This document shows positions 17,096 through 25,477 of a stretch of DNA of 39,422 bases, one piece after another (positions within the stretch are counted from its first letter, which is position 1; the number at the start of each line of letters is the position of its first letter). A program made the position numbers and the translations under genes. The DNA lies in the IMG/VR virus record IMGVR_UViG_3300030390_001549, positions 1 through 39,422 of that record. One strand, given 5' to 3'. The DNA comes from a virus. The notes under the pieces were generated by a model. The model was not told the DNA's origin. It was given only the letters and a program-made list of their open reading frames with translations, and did not search any database.

Positions 17096-18103
17096 ATGGC
17101 AAATGTAATTAACTCAAGTTTAACATGGGCACAAGAAGATGCTGTAAAGTATTTTCTTCAACCTTTGTTTTTCGAGAATGACTCCCTAAAAGGGATTGAT
17201 GTTATTTCAGATGTATCTGGTGGTTCTATTAAATTAGACAGATATACTTCTATTAAAGACATCACAAAAACAATGGGTACAGGCTCCTTTACTGCTGATG
17301 GTACTCAATCTGCAAACACTAATGTTACTTTAACTTTAGATAGATTAGAAGTTGAGCATGCTCAACAAGCTCATCAATTATTCTCTCATATTAAATCTCA
17401 ATTACTTAAAAAAGGTGTAAACAGAGCTGATATGACAGGAACTATATTTCAAGAAATTGTTTCTGAAATAGTTATGCAAGGTATCGCTAGAGATTTCTCT
17501 ACATTATTATGGTGGGGAGATAAAAATAATGGTTCTGGAACAACAGCTCTTACTAATGGTGTTTGGAAAACATTAGATTTAGCTGTAGTTGCAACTACTA
17601 TAACTTTAGCTACTCATAGAGTTGTAGGAGTAAACGCTCTTACTAACCTAGAAGCTATGTTAGCTCTTAGAAATAATGAGTTAGCTGCTGCTGACAACCA
17701 AGTTATCTACTGCTCAAGAGCTTTCGCTGATGACTACGCTTCAAGATTAAGAGCTGCTGGTACTCATGTTGCTGCTTACGCAGACTTACAAGATGGTATC
17801 TCTAACCTAAGATTTAATGGTGTTCCTTTAATGGTTACTCCTTCTTGGGATGTTGATATAACTAATCATCACGGTGCATTAGCTGCTATGGCGGGTGCTT
17901 CTGCTCCTGACGCTGCTGCTGATACTCAAGCTGCTATCTGGACTGCTTCAGGAAACATTACTGTTGGTACAGATTATGAAGCTCAGGATGTTGATATGTG
18001 GTACAATAAAGATGAGAAAGAAAACAGATTCAGAATGATATACTCTATGGGGGTTGCTATTAAAGAGCCAACTATGTGTATAATGAGTGTTGAAACTGCG
18101 TAA
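17096..18103 (+). CDS. Major capsid protein
   Basis: 335 residues beginning MANVINSSLTWAQEDAVKYF, immediately after the protease/scaffold gene. Sequence such as GVPLMVTPSWDVDI and the Ala/Leu-rich central helices fit an HK97-fold capsid protein of the Bacteroidota phage type. Codons are strongly biased to the preferred A/T-ending set, as expected for the most abundant protein. A GC-rich hairpin follows the stop. Identification rests on order, length and composition rather than one diagnostic motif. Confidence 0.82.
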   Translation: MANVINSSLTWAQEDAVKYFLQPLFFENDSLKGIDVISDVSGGSIKLDRYTSIKDITKTMGTGSFTADGTQSANTNVTLTLDRLEVEHAQQAHQLFSHIKSQLLKKGVNRADMTGTIFQEIVSEIVMQGIARDFSTLLWWGDKNNGSGTTALTNGVWKTLDLAVVATTITLATHRVVGVNALTNLEAMLALRNNELAAADNQVIYCSRAFADDYASRLRAAGTHVAAYADLQDGISNLRFNGVPLMVTPSWDVDITNHHGALAAMAGASAPDAAADTQAAIWTASGNITVGTDYEAQDVDMWYNKDEKENRFRMIYSMGVAIKEPTMCIMSVETA

Positions 18104-18117
18104 CAATTAATATATCT

Positions 18118-18149
18118 TAATGGGGGGGTAACCCCCCTAAAGATTTTTT
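18118..18149 (+). terminator. Intrinsic terminator after the capsid gene
   Basis: GGGGGG (18122-18127), loop GTAA, CCCCCC (18132-18137), then TAAAGATTTTTT. A six-pair all-GC stem in this AT-rich genome, 15 bases after the capsid stop; probably partial, letting some transcripts continue to the next gene. Confidence 0.75.
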
Positions 18150-18174
18150 ATAACAATTTAAAAATAATAAAATA

Positions 18175-18867
18175 ATGGGTTTATCAAAAGGACACGCAAT
18201 TATATGCTGTGATAGAAACCGAAGAGGTGGATTGAAGAGAATATGGTTGATGGAAAAACAATACCTTACTACTGCTGTGTTATACAATGTTGCAGGAGAG
18301 GGGCCTGGTAATGATACTATCGGGGGAGAAATTAAAGCGTTTGATTCTACTGGAGCGGCAGCTAGTACGCCACTAACAACAGATAACGCTGCTTGGTTTG
18401 AGTTTGAATTTGACAGAGGAACTGCTGGATTTAATGCAAACGCAACTAGAGAGAATGGTTCAACACTTGTAAATGTTGAATTAGAGTTTTATGTACCAAA
18501 AATCACTGAAGAAATTAATGGAATACTTAGACAATTAACTGAGTCTTGTGGTGTTTTCGCTATATGCGAAACATACGCTGATGATTGTGATGACGCTGCT
18601 CCAGAAACTTACTTCTTCCTTTTAGGATACGATAAGGTATTTGAGGACAAAGCTTATATGGAGTTCTCTTCTGGTGAGCAAACTACAGGAATGGGATTAC
18701 AAGATGCAAATGGATGTACTGTTAAATTAGCAGGAGTTCAAGCTGAGTATCCAAGAGAAATCATGATATTGCTTAACGCTACTACATCTGCAACAGGTTC
18801 AAATACTGACTGGGTTGATATGTTCCAGCCAGTAATTGGTACAACATTGGGGTGGCAAACTGTATAG
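18175..18867 (+). CDS. Probable major tail tube protein
   Basis: 230 residues. Contains WFEFEFDRGTAGFNANATRE, VNVELEFYVPKITEEINGIL, YFFLLGYDK and GLQDANGCTVKLAGVQ. This succession (interface strand, helix, short strands, Asp-x-Asn-Gly-Cys-Thr-x-x-Leu hairpin) is what I expect of tail-tube proteins in Bacteroidota phages. It sits between two intrinsic terminators, as an abundant structural protein with its own message level. A head decoration protein is the alternative. Confidence 0.55.
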   Translation: MGLSKGHAIICCDRNRRGGLKRIWLMEKQYLTTAVLYNVAGEGPGNDTIGGEIKAFDSTGAAASTPLTTDNAAWFEFEFDRGTAGFNANATRENGSTLVNVELEFYVPKITEEINGILRQLTESCGVFAICETYADDCDDAAPETYFFLLGYDKVFEDKAYMEFSSGEQTTGMGLQDANGCTVKLAGVQAEYPREIMILLNATTSATGSNTDWVDMFQPVIGTTLGWQTV

Positions 18868-18880
18868 TTTCTAATTAATT

Positions 18881-18912
18881 ATAATAAAAGGGGGTTAATC
18901 CCCCTTTTTATT
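18881..18912 (+). terminator. Intrinsic terminator after the tail-tube-like gene
   Basis: AAAAGGGGG (18886-18894), loop TTAAT, CCCCCTTTT (18900-18908), then TATTATATATTT. Nine perfect pairs flanked by A and T tracts, so it could work on both strands. Confidence 0.85.
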
Positions 18913-18935
18913 ATATATTTGTAAAAAAATAATAA

Positions 18936-19184
18936 ATGAAAAAATTTAATAAGGATTACTTTTTATCTAATGATAATGATGTAGTTGTTTATGGTAGACA
19001 TACTATAGAGGTAGGTTTTGATTCAAATTTAAGCACAAAGGTTATAAATATATTATATAATATGGGTAAACCTTATATTATAGATGAAAATAAAGAAGCA
19101 CCAAAAACAAAAAAAGTAATATTAGATGAGCCGAAAGAGTCAAAACAAAAAACAAATAAATACTCAAAGAAAACAAAGTCCTAA
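18936..19184 (+). CDS. Hypothetical protein, 82 residues
   Basis: N-terminal ~50 residues are mixed (KDYFLSNDNDVVVYGRHTIE); the last 30 are Lys-rich and disordered. It overlaps the portal start by 59 bases. The small size and position between tail tube and portal suggest a minor structural or assembly factor, but nothing diagnostic is seen. Confidence 0.6.
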   Translation: MKKFNKDYFLSNDNDVVVYGRHTIEVGFDSNLSTKVINILYNMGKPYIIDENKEAPKTKKVILDEPKESKQKTNKYSKKTKS

Positions 19185-20424
19185 GATATTAGGATACAGC
19201 TTTTCTAAAGATGTATCAAGAGAAGTACCAAAAGAACCATCCATCAACACTACGCTAAGAGATGAGTGGATTCCTTTTGGCATTAATAATTTATTTCCTC
19301 AAGAATTAGCTGAGCTATCAAGGTCTGCTTCTACTCATAGAGCTATACTTAGCACTAAAGTTACATTTTCAATAGGAGAAGGATTAAGAACAAATCAAGA
19401 GGATTTGTCTAAATACCTAGAAGATGTTAATGCTTTTGGGGAGTCTATGGATGATGTTGCTAGAAAGGTTATGAGTGATTACTGGAAGTTTGGTAACGCT
19501 TATATAGAGGTTGTTACTGGAGATGGTTATTGTAATTTTTATCATCAAGACGCTAGTACAGCTAGAGTTGAAAAAAAGGGTAAGGATATATTATTACATC
19601 CTGATTGGGAACACGCTAGAAGATACCCAGATGAGATGAGGAAACTTCCTATATATCCTAATTTTAAGAAGCAAGATAGATTATATAGGACTATCATACA
19701 TCTAACTGATTACGAAAGCACATACTATTATTATGGTATGCCAGATTACTGTGCAGCTTTAGACCACATTAAAATAGCAAATCAGATAGGAGTTTATAAT
19801 CTTACTAGGTTTAAAAATGGATTTATGCCTTCAGCTATCATTGAGCTTTCTGCTGATATGGCTGAATCTGAAGCACAAGACTTTATAGATGACGCTGTTT
19901 CTAAACTAACTGGAGCTGGAGATAATTCTAAAATATTATTTATCGCTAAGAATGGTGATGGAGACGCTACAAATGTTCAGGTAATTAACGATACAAGTGA
20001 TGGTTCTTTTATGGAACTACAAACAATAACAAACGACAATATAATTTCAGCTCATAGATGGAATCCAGCTCTTTCTGGTATTCAGGTTGCAGGTCAATTA
20101 GGAAATAACCAACAAATACTTACTGCTTATGATATAGCAATGAGTACAGTAATTAAAGAACCTCAACAAATGTTCTTGAAGATTATAAAAAAGATATTAA
20201 AAATTGAGAAGGGATACGAAACTTCTGATTTGCATTTTTACACAAAACCTCCTGTTTCTTTATTAGGAGCGATAAATCCAACAGAGTATATATCTATACA
20301 GGAGGGGAGAAAAATATTTAACTTACCAGAATTAAGCGATGAAGAGATGAAAAAATTAGTTGAAGAAAAAACAATAAATAAAAAAGAAAATGGCACTGAT
20401 AACTCCAGCGGAAACGATAACTAG
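19126..20424 (+). CDS. Portal protein
   Basis: 432 residues. Features of siphovirus portal proteins: DEWIPFGINNLFPQELAELS at the N terminus, DYWKFGNAYIEVVTGDGY (wing), then SAHRWNPALSGIQVAGQLGN and a helical stem to ISIQEGRKIFNLPELSDEE. It forms the 12-subunit ring through which DNA enters and leaves the head. The connector gene starts inside its end. In most phages portal precedes protease and capsid; here it follows them and is far from the terminase. Confidence 0.85.
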   Translation: MSRKSQNKKQINTQRKQSPKILGYSFSKDVSREVPKEPSINTTLRDEWIPFGINNLFPQELAELSRSASTHRAILSTKVTFSIGEGLRTNQEDLSKYLEDVNAFGESMDDVARKVMSDYWKFGNAYIEVVTGDGYCNFYHQDASTARVEKKGKDILLHPDWEHARRYPDEMRKLPIYPNFKKQDRLYRTIIHLTDYESTYYYYGMPDYCAALDHIKIANQIGVYNLTRFKNGFMPSAIIELSADMAESEAQDFIDDAVSKLTGAGDNSKILFIAKNGDGDATNVQVINDTSDGSFMELQTITNDNIISAHRWNPALSGIQVAGQLGNNQQILTAYDIAMSTVIKEPQQMFLKIIKKILKIEKGYETSDLHFYTKPPVSLLGAINPTEYISIQEGRKIFNLPELSDEEMKKLVEEKTINKKENGTDNSSGNDN

Positions 20425-20872
20425 GGCGTTTACAAACGCCAACATGGATACTCACTTAATAAAAGACACTTTTATTGAGATAGCTGAGTTAAATCATATT
20501 AAACCTTTTTTAGGAGAAGATTTATATAACGCTGTTGCTGGTGGTCAATATGTAACATTAGTAAATGATTATATAAAAGATTATCTAGCTTTTTGTGTAA
20601 AATTTGAGGTTTTACCAGATATAACATATAATACAACTTCTCAGGGTGTTGTAGAAAACCTTGCTGACTTTACAAATCCAGTGAGTGAAAAGAAATTAAA
20701 TTATCTAAGACAAGAAACATATAAAAAAGCAGAAACATTTAAGAAAAAAATGCATTTATATTTAGATGATAACTCAACACTATATCCTGATTGGTCTGGA
20801 TGTGGATGTTGTAGTAAGTGTAGTACAGGAGGTAGCACTGTTAGTAAAAGACATGGAATTATAACTTATTAA
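20390..20872 (+). CDS. Head-tail connector protein (DUF6712-like)
   Basis: 160 residues, ATG at 20390 within the end of the portal gene (35-base overlap) behind AAAAAAGAAA. The beginning (LITPAETITRAF, then NHIKPFLGEDLYNAV) resembles the helical head-completion proteins of Bacteroidota phages that dock on the portal ring. A Cys-rich patch (SGCGCCSKCSTGG) near the C terminus is unusual for this family. Confidence 0.65.
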   Translation: MALITPAETITRAFTNANMDTHLIKDTFIEIAELNHIKPFLGEDLYNAVAGGQYVTLVNDYIKDYLAFCVKFEVLPDITYNTTSQGVVENLADFTNPVSEKKLNYLRQETYKKAETFKKKMHLYLDDNSTLYPDWSGCGCCSKCSTGGSTVSKRHGIITY

Positions 20873-20874
20873 AC

Positions 20875-21906
20875 ATGAAACATCACAATAATTTAGAAGA
20901 TTCACAAATTCACAAACCTAAAGGGTTTAGTGGAGCAAACAATAGAAGTTTGCCTATTAAAAATGCTTCTGGTAATTTAGAGTGGGAGAAATGTAATTAC
21001 ACAACATCTCTACTTATTACTTGTGTAGCTGATGTGGGGGGTAATTTACATCATTCATATTTTTCATTGTGTAGTAGTTATGACGCTGCAAAATACGCTG
21101 TATATTTACAAATAACAGACACAGTTGTAATGGCAACCCCTACTGGTTATGATGGAGTTATAGCTGCAAATGTTTCTGCTACTGGAGTTAATTCAACAGC
21201 TACTAATATAGGAGACGCTATACAAACTGTTTTAAACGCTCATTCTGATTTTACAGCAAGTGATAATAATGCTGGTGCGGTAACAGTTACAGGATTAACT
21301 ACAGCGACAAACGCTTATGACAATGATACTGGATTCGTTTTTGCTTCTACTCAAACAAAAGTTACAAGTGAAGTTTTAACAACTGATTCATCAGGTAATA
21401 TAGTTTGGAATAGCCAAACTAACTTATTAAGTGATACGATTGAGTTTCAGGGTTATGGAGCTTTAAATACTAACTACTCTATATTAAGAGGTTTTGAGAA
21501 TAACCAAGATGGTAGGTTTGGTATAGATTTTGGTTCGGCTGATAATACTGATGATATTAGTCCTCAAAATGCTTTAAGGAGTGGTAGGTTTATAGCAGCT
21601 AGAGATTACACTCTTAATCGTTGGACTGGAGTGCTTTCAAATACAAATTCAGATATTTGTACGATAGAACTATGGAGGGTAACTCCAGTAGATGATTCTA
21701 ATGTAGCTTTATCTATGACTGTATTAAAATCCCTTGCGGTAACTGGTAAAGGTAATGATAAAATGAGAACATTTGACTTAGATTTAACAGGAGAAGCTAA
21801 TAGAACAATAACTAAGGGAGATATAGTTATTTTTGCAGCTAAGAATGATGATGGGTCATCAACTTTTTTCTTAAACTCAAGTCTTAGATTAGAGTATAAA
21901 ATATAA
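20875..21906 (+). CDS. Head- or neck-fibre-like structural protein
   Basis: 343 residues. The N terminus (HKPKGFSGANNRSLPIKNASG) resembles the anchor segment of fibre proteins in marine Bacteroidota phages. Residues ~100-155 (NIGDAIQTVLNAHSDFTASD, then GAVTVTGLTTATNAYDNDTG) match a small beta domain recurrent in phage and flagellar surface proteins. The last ~150 residues are beta-rich. It sits after head genes, suggesting a capsid-attached fibre or receptor-binding protein. Confidence 0.6.
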   Translation: MKHHNNLEDSQIHKPKGFSGANNRSLPIKNASGNLEWEKCNYTTSLLITCVADVGGNLHHSYFSLCSSYDAAKYAVYLQITDTVVMATPTGYDGVIAANVSATGVNSTATNIGDAIQTVLNAHSDFTASDNNAGAVTVTGLTTATNAYDNDTGFVFASTQTKVTSEVLTTDSSGNIVWNSQTNLLSDTIEFQGYGALNTNYSILRGFENNQDGRFGIDFGSADNTDDISPQNALRSGRFIAARDYTLNRWTGVLSNTNSDICTIELWRVTPVDDSNVALSMTVLKSLAVTGKGNDKMRTFDLDLTGEANRTITKGDIVIFAAKNDDGSSTFFLNSSLRLEYKI

Positions 21907-21941
21907 TAAATAATTAATAACAACAATAAACATAAATAAAA

Positions 21942-22394
21942 ATGGCAACAACAGTAACGGACGCAAATTTAACAGTAACTATCACAGATAGTGTTACTCT
22001 TAATGGGCAATCTTATGGTAATACAAATACCCTGACTGTAGCTAGTATTGATGAGGTTTATAACAGAGTTGTAGAAGTTCCTATTTCTGCTTTTACTGCT
22101 ATACTTCAACTTGGCTCAACAGGACAAGGAGCTTTAACAGCTGCTAATGTAAAGTATATCAGAGTAACTAATTTAGATGACACTAACTATGTTAATTTAA
22201 AAGTATTTGGAACAGATACTATGGTAATTAAACTTGAAGCAGGTAAATCTTTTATATTAGGAGGTGTAAATTTTGATGCTATTGCAAGTGCGGATATAGC
22301 TCAGGGAGCAGTTTCTCATAACTCTGCTTTTGTAATATCAGCAGAAGCTGCAGTAGCTCCTTGTGATATAGAAGTATTTGTAGCATCAGTATAA
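21942..22394 (+). CDS. Small structural protein, beta-rich, 150 residues
   Basis: Thr/Val/Ala-rich beta sequence with KYIRVTNLDDTNYVNLKVFG and KLEAGKSFILGG, a pattern seen in short proteins that follow phage fibre genes. Probably a capsid decoration or fibre accessory protein. Its stop overlaps the start of the next gene (TAATG). Confidence 0.6.
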   Translation: MATTVTDANLTVTITDSVTLNGQSYGNTNTLTVASIDEVYNRVVEVPISAFTAILQLGSTGQGALTAANVKYIRVTNLDDTNYVNLKVFGTDTMVIKLEAGKSFILGGVNFDAIASADIAQGAVSHNSAFVISAEAAVAPCDIEVFVASV

Positions 22395-22555
22395 TGCCCG
22401 CTAAAATGGTAAATGAAATAGGAAGTGTTTTGGGATTAAACACTGTAACTTTAGCTATATCTTTTACAGGTATAGAGATGGTTCTTAAAATAATACTTTT
22501 ATTAGTTTCAATAGTATATACTGTTTCACAGATAATTAAGAGTAGGAAAAAATGA
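22394..22555 (+). CDS. Small membrane protein, 53 residues, possible holin
   Basis: ATG at 22394, TGA at 22553-22555, overlapping both neighbours. Residues ~15-48 (VTLAISFTGIEMVLKIILLL and onward) give one or two short membrane spans with a basic tail KSRKK. Translational coupling to the next gene, a probable cell-wall enzyme, makes it a holin candidate, although a better holin match lies at 24995. Confidence 0.55.
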   Translation: MPAKMVNEIGSVLGLNTVTLAISFTGIEMVLKIILLLVSIVYTVSQIIKSRKK

Positions 22556-23178
22556 TTTCATTAACCCATAAATACTACAGGGAGTCAATTCATAAGGCTA
22601 TGTTAGAAAAGGGTTATAAGTATTTTACTTCTAATAATTATGATGTAAACATTATAGGCATAAGAAATTCTAATACTAATGGTAGTGTTACGAATAAGTT
22701 TGATGACACAATAACTATATCGTTTAAGGATGAAAAAGGTGTTTGGAATTATAATGAATATAATTGTACTACAGACCCTGGAGATGATTGGATGGAAAAC
22801 CCTTGGATAGACAAGATAGGTTGTGCGGTATTAAAACCAGGACAATATAGGGGTTCTCATAAACTTAGACTACATGGAGGTAAGTATTTAGCTTTAGGGC
22901 AAAAAGAACCAGTAACAGTGTATAGGGATAATAATAGAAATGATAAGTATGAGTTTGATGAATCAACTTGTGATACAGGAGTTTTTGGTATAAATATACA
23001 TAGAGCTACAGCTTTAGAAGGGAAAACATCTACCTATGTAAATAAATGGAGCGCTGGTTGCCAGGTTATAGCTTCAAATGATGATTGGTATGATTTCCTT
23101 GGTATATGTGAAAAAGCAAAAGAAGTTTGGGGTAATTCATTTTCTTATACACTTTTAGAAAGTAAAGACTTAATGTGA
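22552..23178 (+). CDS. Putative cell-wall lytic enzyme with YkuD-like active site
   Basis: 208 residues. GVFGINIHRAT (His150) followed by NKWSAGCQVI (Ser167, Gly169, Cys170) is the H...SxGC arrangement of the L,D-transpeptidase/YkuD fold. In phages such domains can cut peptide bridges of peptidoglycan. No signal peptide is seen, so release would need a holin; small membrane proteins flank it on both sides by overlapping starts. The active-site pattern is visible; substrate and direction of reaction are inferred. Confidence 0.6.
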   Translation: MISLTHKYYRESIHKAMLEKGYKYFTSNNYDVNIIGIRNSNTNGSVTNKFDDTITISFKDEKGVWNYNEYNCTTDPGDDWMENPWIDKIGCAVLKPGQYRGSHKLRLHGGKYLALGQKEPVTVYRDNNRNDKYEFDESTCDTGVFGINIHRATALEGKTSTYVNKWSAGCQVIASNDDWYDFLGICEKAKEVWGNSFSYTLLESKDLM

Positions 23179-23501
23179 TGGCAAAAGAATTAAATGAGGA
23201 TACAACATTTAAAATGAGTATCAAAACTATAGGTATGATAGCTGCAGGTATATTTGTAGTTGTAGGTGGTTGGTATTCTCTTATGCAAGAAATACAAGAA
23301 GCTAAAGAAACTCCAGTTCAGATAGATGTTAATATTCTTAAAGATGAAATTCTTAAAGAAATACCAAAATCTGAAATAACTAGAATGGAGTTTGATATGA
23401 AAGACCAAATGATTAGACAAACTATAATAAATACTCAGTCAGATATAGAAGAGATGAAAAAAACTCTTGAAAAGATAGAAGATAAGCTATATAACAGATG
23501 A
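23178..23501 (+). CDS. Membrane-anchored coiled-coil protein, possible holin/spanin part
   Basis: ATG 23178 overlaps the enzyme stop (TGATG); a GTG three bases earlier is possible. Residues ~12-36 form one membrane span (IKTIGMIAAGIFVVVGGWYS) followed by ~70 residues of acidic/basic coiled coil. One span with a long coiled coil resembles inner-membrane spanins or haemolysin-XhlA-like lysis helpers. Confidence 0.6.
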   Translation: MAKELNEDTTFKMSIKTIGMIAAGIFVVVGGWYSLMQEIQEAKETPVQIDVNILKDEILKEIPKSEITRMEFDMKDQMIRQTIINTQSDIEEMKKTLEKIEDKLYNR

Positions 23502-23848
23502 GTTTAGAAGGTAAAATATTTATAACTTATATTATGTTTATTTTATTATTATTATCATCTACTGGAGCTTTTAGTCAAGTGGTAGTAACTCATTTTAATG
23601 CTGCTTGGAACGAGCCTAATAAATCAGAGTGGGTTGGAGAATTAACAGATTGTGAGATTACTTATGTTGATATATCTGGCAGTCCAAAAATACAAAAGAA
23701 ACATAATGTTACAGTTTTGCCTACAATTATTATTTTTAAAGATGGAGAAGAGATTAATAGATGGGAAGCAGATTTAAGTTTTAAAATATCAGCTACAAGA
23801 GAGGAGTTACAAGATTATGTTAATGAATTAAAAAAAGATAAATATTAA
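23498..23848 (+). CDS. Exported thioredoxin-fold protein lacking the CxxC motif
   Basis: 116 residues, overlapping the previous gene by 4 bases. Residues 1-26 form a signal peptide with cleavage likely before Gln27. The mature part follows thioredoxin: VVTHFNAAWNEPNK where WCxxCK is expected, a central TYVDI strand, then VTVLPTIIIFKDG with the cis-Pro at 75. Both redox cysteines are replaced (Asn38 and Pro40), so no disulfide chemistry is expected; a binding or chaperone role in the periplasm is inferred. Confidence 0.7.
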   Translation: MSLEGKIFITYIMFILLLLSSTGAFSQVVVTHFNAAWNEPNKSEWVGELTDCEITYVDISGSPKIQKKHNVTVLPTIIIFKDGEEINRWEADLSFKISATREELQDYVNELKKDKY

Positions 23849-23850
23849 AT

Positions 23851-23937
23851 ATGAAAGCAAAAATATGTAAATTTATAAGAATTATAACTTTTAATAGAGT
23901 TTGTTTAGGTTGGTGTAGTTACAAGTGTTCTAAATAA
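23851..23937 (+). CDS. Cysteine-containing mini-protein, 28 residues
   Basis: ATG at 23851, TAA at 23935-23937, overlapping the next ATG by one base. MKAKICKFIRIITFNRVCLG then WCSYKCSK: four Cys and a strongly basic, hydrophobic composition. It fills the gap between two exported proteins; coupling to the next start is the main support. Confidence 0.45.
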   Translation: MKAKICKFIRIITFNRVCLGWCSYKCSK

Positions 23938-24992
23938 TGAAAAGAATAATATTACTAATTTTAGTTTTATTATCATTAAGCTCTAGTGCTCAACTTTTTA
24001 AATATTCCACATTTTATATCTCAGGAAGTGTAGAGTCTCCCTTGGTGGAGAAAGAGAGGTACATGATGGATAGAAATACTGGAGAATTAACTGATTTAAC
24101 TATGGTTAATCCTTATAATTATGAAATTAATTTAGGGTTAAGAAAAATAGCAAGGTTTGGATATGAAAACAAAGCTAAAAGGTTTTATGATGGTTCTGAA
24201 AATAATATCAGTTCTAGTGCTAGTATTGGCGCTGTTAATGGTGGCGAGTATTTACTATCCTGTAGTTTTGTTCGTGATAGGGGTAGAGAATTTATTAACC
24301 AAGAATATTGGTACAGATATGTAGGTAATTACTTTATGGTTAAGGGGGAATATACAGACAACCAAGAAATAAAGCTAAAAACATTTGGAGGGGATGTTCG
24401 TGGTAAAATTAGTGTTGGTGGATTTGATTTTTCTACTGGTATTAAACATAGAACTCATCCAGTTTATGGTGTAAATCCCTTTATGGATAATTTTGATTTA
24501 AGTACAGACCCTTGGTGGAATGTAGCTTATGACCTAGGATATACAGATGAGTATTATTATGTAGATGGAGAGGGTAATGGAGTTGATGATTGGTATGATT
24601 ACTCTAATTGGAACTGGTATGATGCAGATGGAACACAAGTAGCTATCACAGACCAGGAATTTATGAAGTATGAGTTTGGAAACTCTGTTTCTGAATATAA
24701 CAAACAACAGTTAGATAGTTTAGGGTTACAACAAGAGCTGTCTCTTGTTATAGGGTTATCTTATTATTATTACAAACCAAAATTCTGGGCTCACGCTTGG
24801 GGAGATGTTATGCCTAAACACAAAGGGTTATCAGATTATTCTTATGATGAAGATAATATAGATTTTGATATAGGAGTAGTTTTAGGAGTTAAAGTAACAA
24901 AACAAATAGGAGTTTTTATAGAGGGTAGGTGGAAAAGGTATTGGGATATAGACAATTATGAATTTAAAACAGGAATAAATTTTAGACTTTAA
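23937..24992 (+). CDS. Exported outer-membrane beta-barrel-like protein
   Basis: 351 residues. Signal peptide at 1-18 with the ...SSA/Q cleavage typical of Bacteroidota. The rest alternates polar and hydrophobic residues in short strands (NPYNYEINLGLRKIARFGYE, ELSLVIGLSYYYYKPKFWA, VFIEGRWKRYWDID) and ends in a final strand FKTGINFRL, as barrel proteins do. An acidic Trp/Tyr/Asp-rich middle (~190-240) could be a surface loop. Within the lysis block it could weaken the outer membrane, or coat the cell against superinfection. Confidence 0.65.
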   Translation: MKRIILLILVLLSLSSSAQLFKYSTFYISGSVESPLVEKERYMMDRNTGELTDLTMVNPYNYEINLGLRKIARFGYENKAKRFYDGSENNISSSASIGAVNGGEYLLSCSFVRDRGREFINQEYWYRYVGNYFMVKGEYTDNQEIKLKTFGGDVRGKISVGGFDFSTGIKHRTHPVYGVNPFMDNFDLSTDPWWNVAYDLGYTDEYYYVDGEGNGVDDWYDYSNWNWYDADGTQVAITDQEFMKYEFGNSVSEYNKQQLDSLGLQQELSLVIGLSYYYYKPKFWAHAWGDVMPKHKGLSDYSYDEDNIDFDIGVVLGVKVTKQIGVFIEGRWKRYWDIDNYEFKTGINFRL

Positions 24993-24994
24993 TT

Positions 24995-25390
24995 ATGAGT
25001 ATATTAGGAACAATATTTAGTGGCGGAGCTAAAGATTTAGTAGAGGGTGTAGGTGGAGTTATAGATGATTTACATACGAGTAAAGAAGAAAAGCTTGCAG
25101 CTGAACAAAAGATAAAAGAATTGATAGCTTCTTACCAAACAAGTTTAGAGAAAGAAATCTCTTCAAGATGGGATTCGGATATGAAATCAGATTCTTGGTT
25201 GAGCAAAAATGTAAGGCCTTTAGTGTTGATATTTTTAGTAATATCTACAGTTTTATTAATATTTATTGACGCTGGGGTTATTAATTTTGTGGTAGAAGCT
25301 AAATGGACTGACTTACTTCAGTTGGTGTTAATAACTGTTATAGGAGCTTATTTTGGAGGTCGTTCTTTAGAGAAAGCAAAGAAAAATTAA
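24995..25390 (+). CDS. Holin of the GTA 3TM family
   Basis: 131 residues. Amphipathic N-terminal helices (~1-60), then WLSKNVRPLVLIFLVISTVL and LLQLVLITVIGAYFGGRSLE: the SKxxRP entry to the first span and the AYFGGRSxEK end are the hallmarks of this holin family. It would permeabilise the inner membrane to release the lytic enzyme. Two spans are clear; a third is doubtful. Confidence 0.8.
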   Translation: MSILGTIFSGGAKDLVEGVGGVIDDLHTSKEEKLAAEQKIKELIASYQTSLEKEISSRWDSDMKSDSWLSKNVRPLVLIFLVISTVLLIFIDAGVINFVVEAKWTDLLQLVLITVIGAYFGGRSLEKAKKN

Positions 25391-25420
25391 CATCTGGTTG
25401 TTCAAAAGATTAAAAAAATA

Positions 25421-25453
25421 TTCCATTTTGTTCATTATTTTTGTTTTATATTG
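25421..25453 (+). promoter_or_regulatory. Late-class promoter before the metallophosphoesterase gene
   Basis: TTCCA (25421-25425), a variant TTCAT exactly 10 bases on (25431-25435), 11 bases, TATATTG (25447-25453). The imperfect second box and spacer one base shorter suggest a weaker member of the TTCCA class. Confidence 0.5.
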
Positions 25454-25477
25454 TATTATTAACTAAAATTATAAATT

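Noticed and set aside
18914-18921. TATATTTG as a promoter -7 element before the 82-residue gene
   Set aside because: No TTTG or TTG at the required distance upstream; that position lies in the terminator stem.
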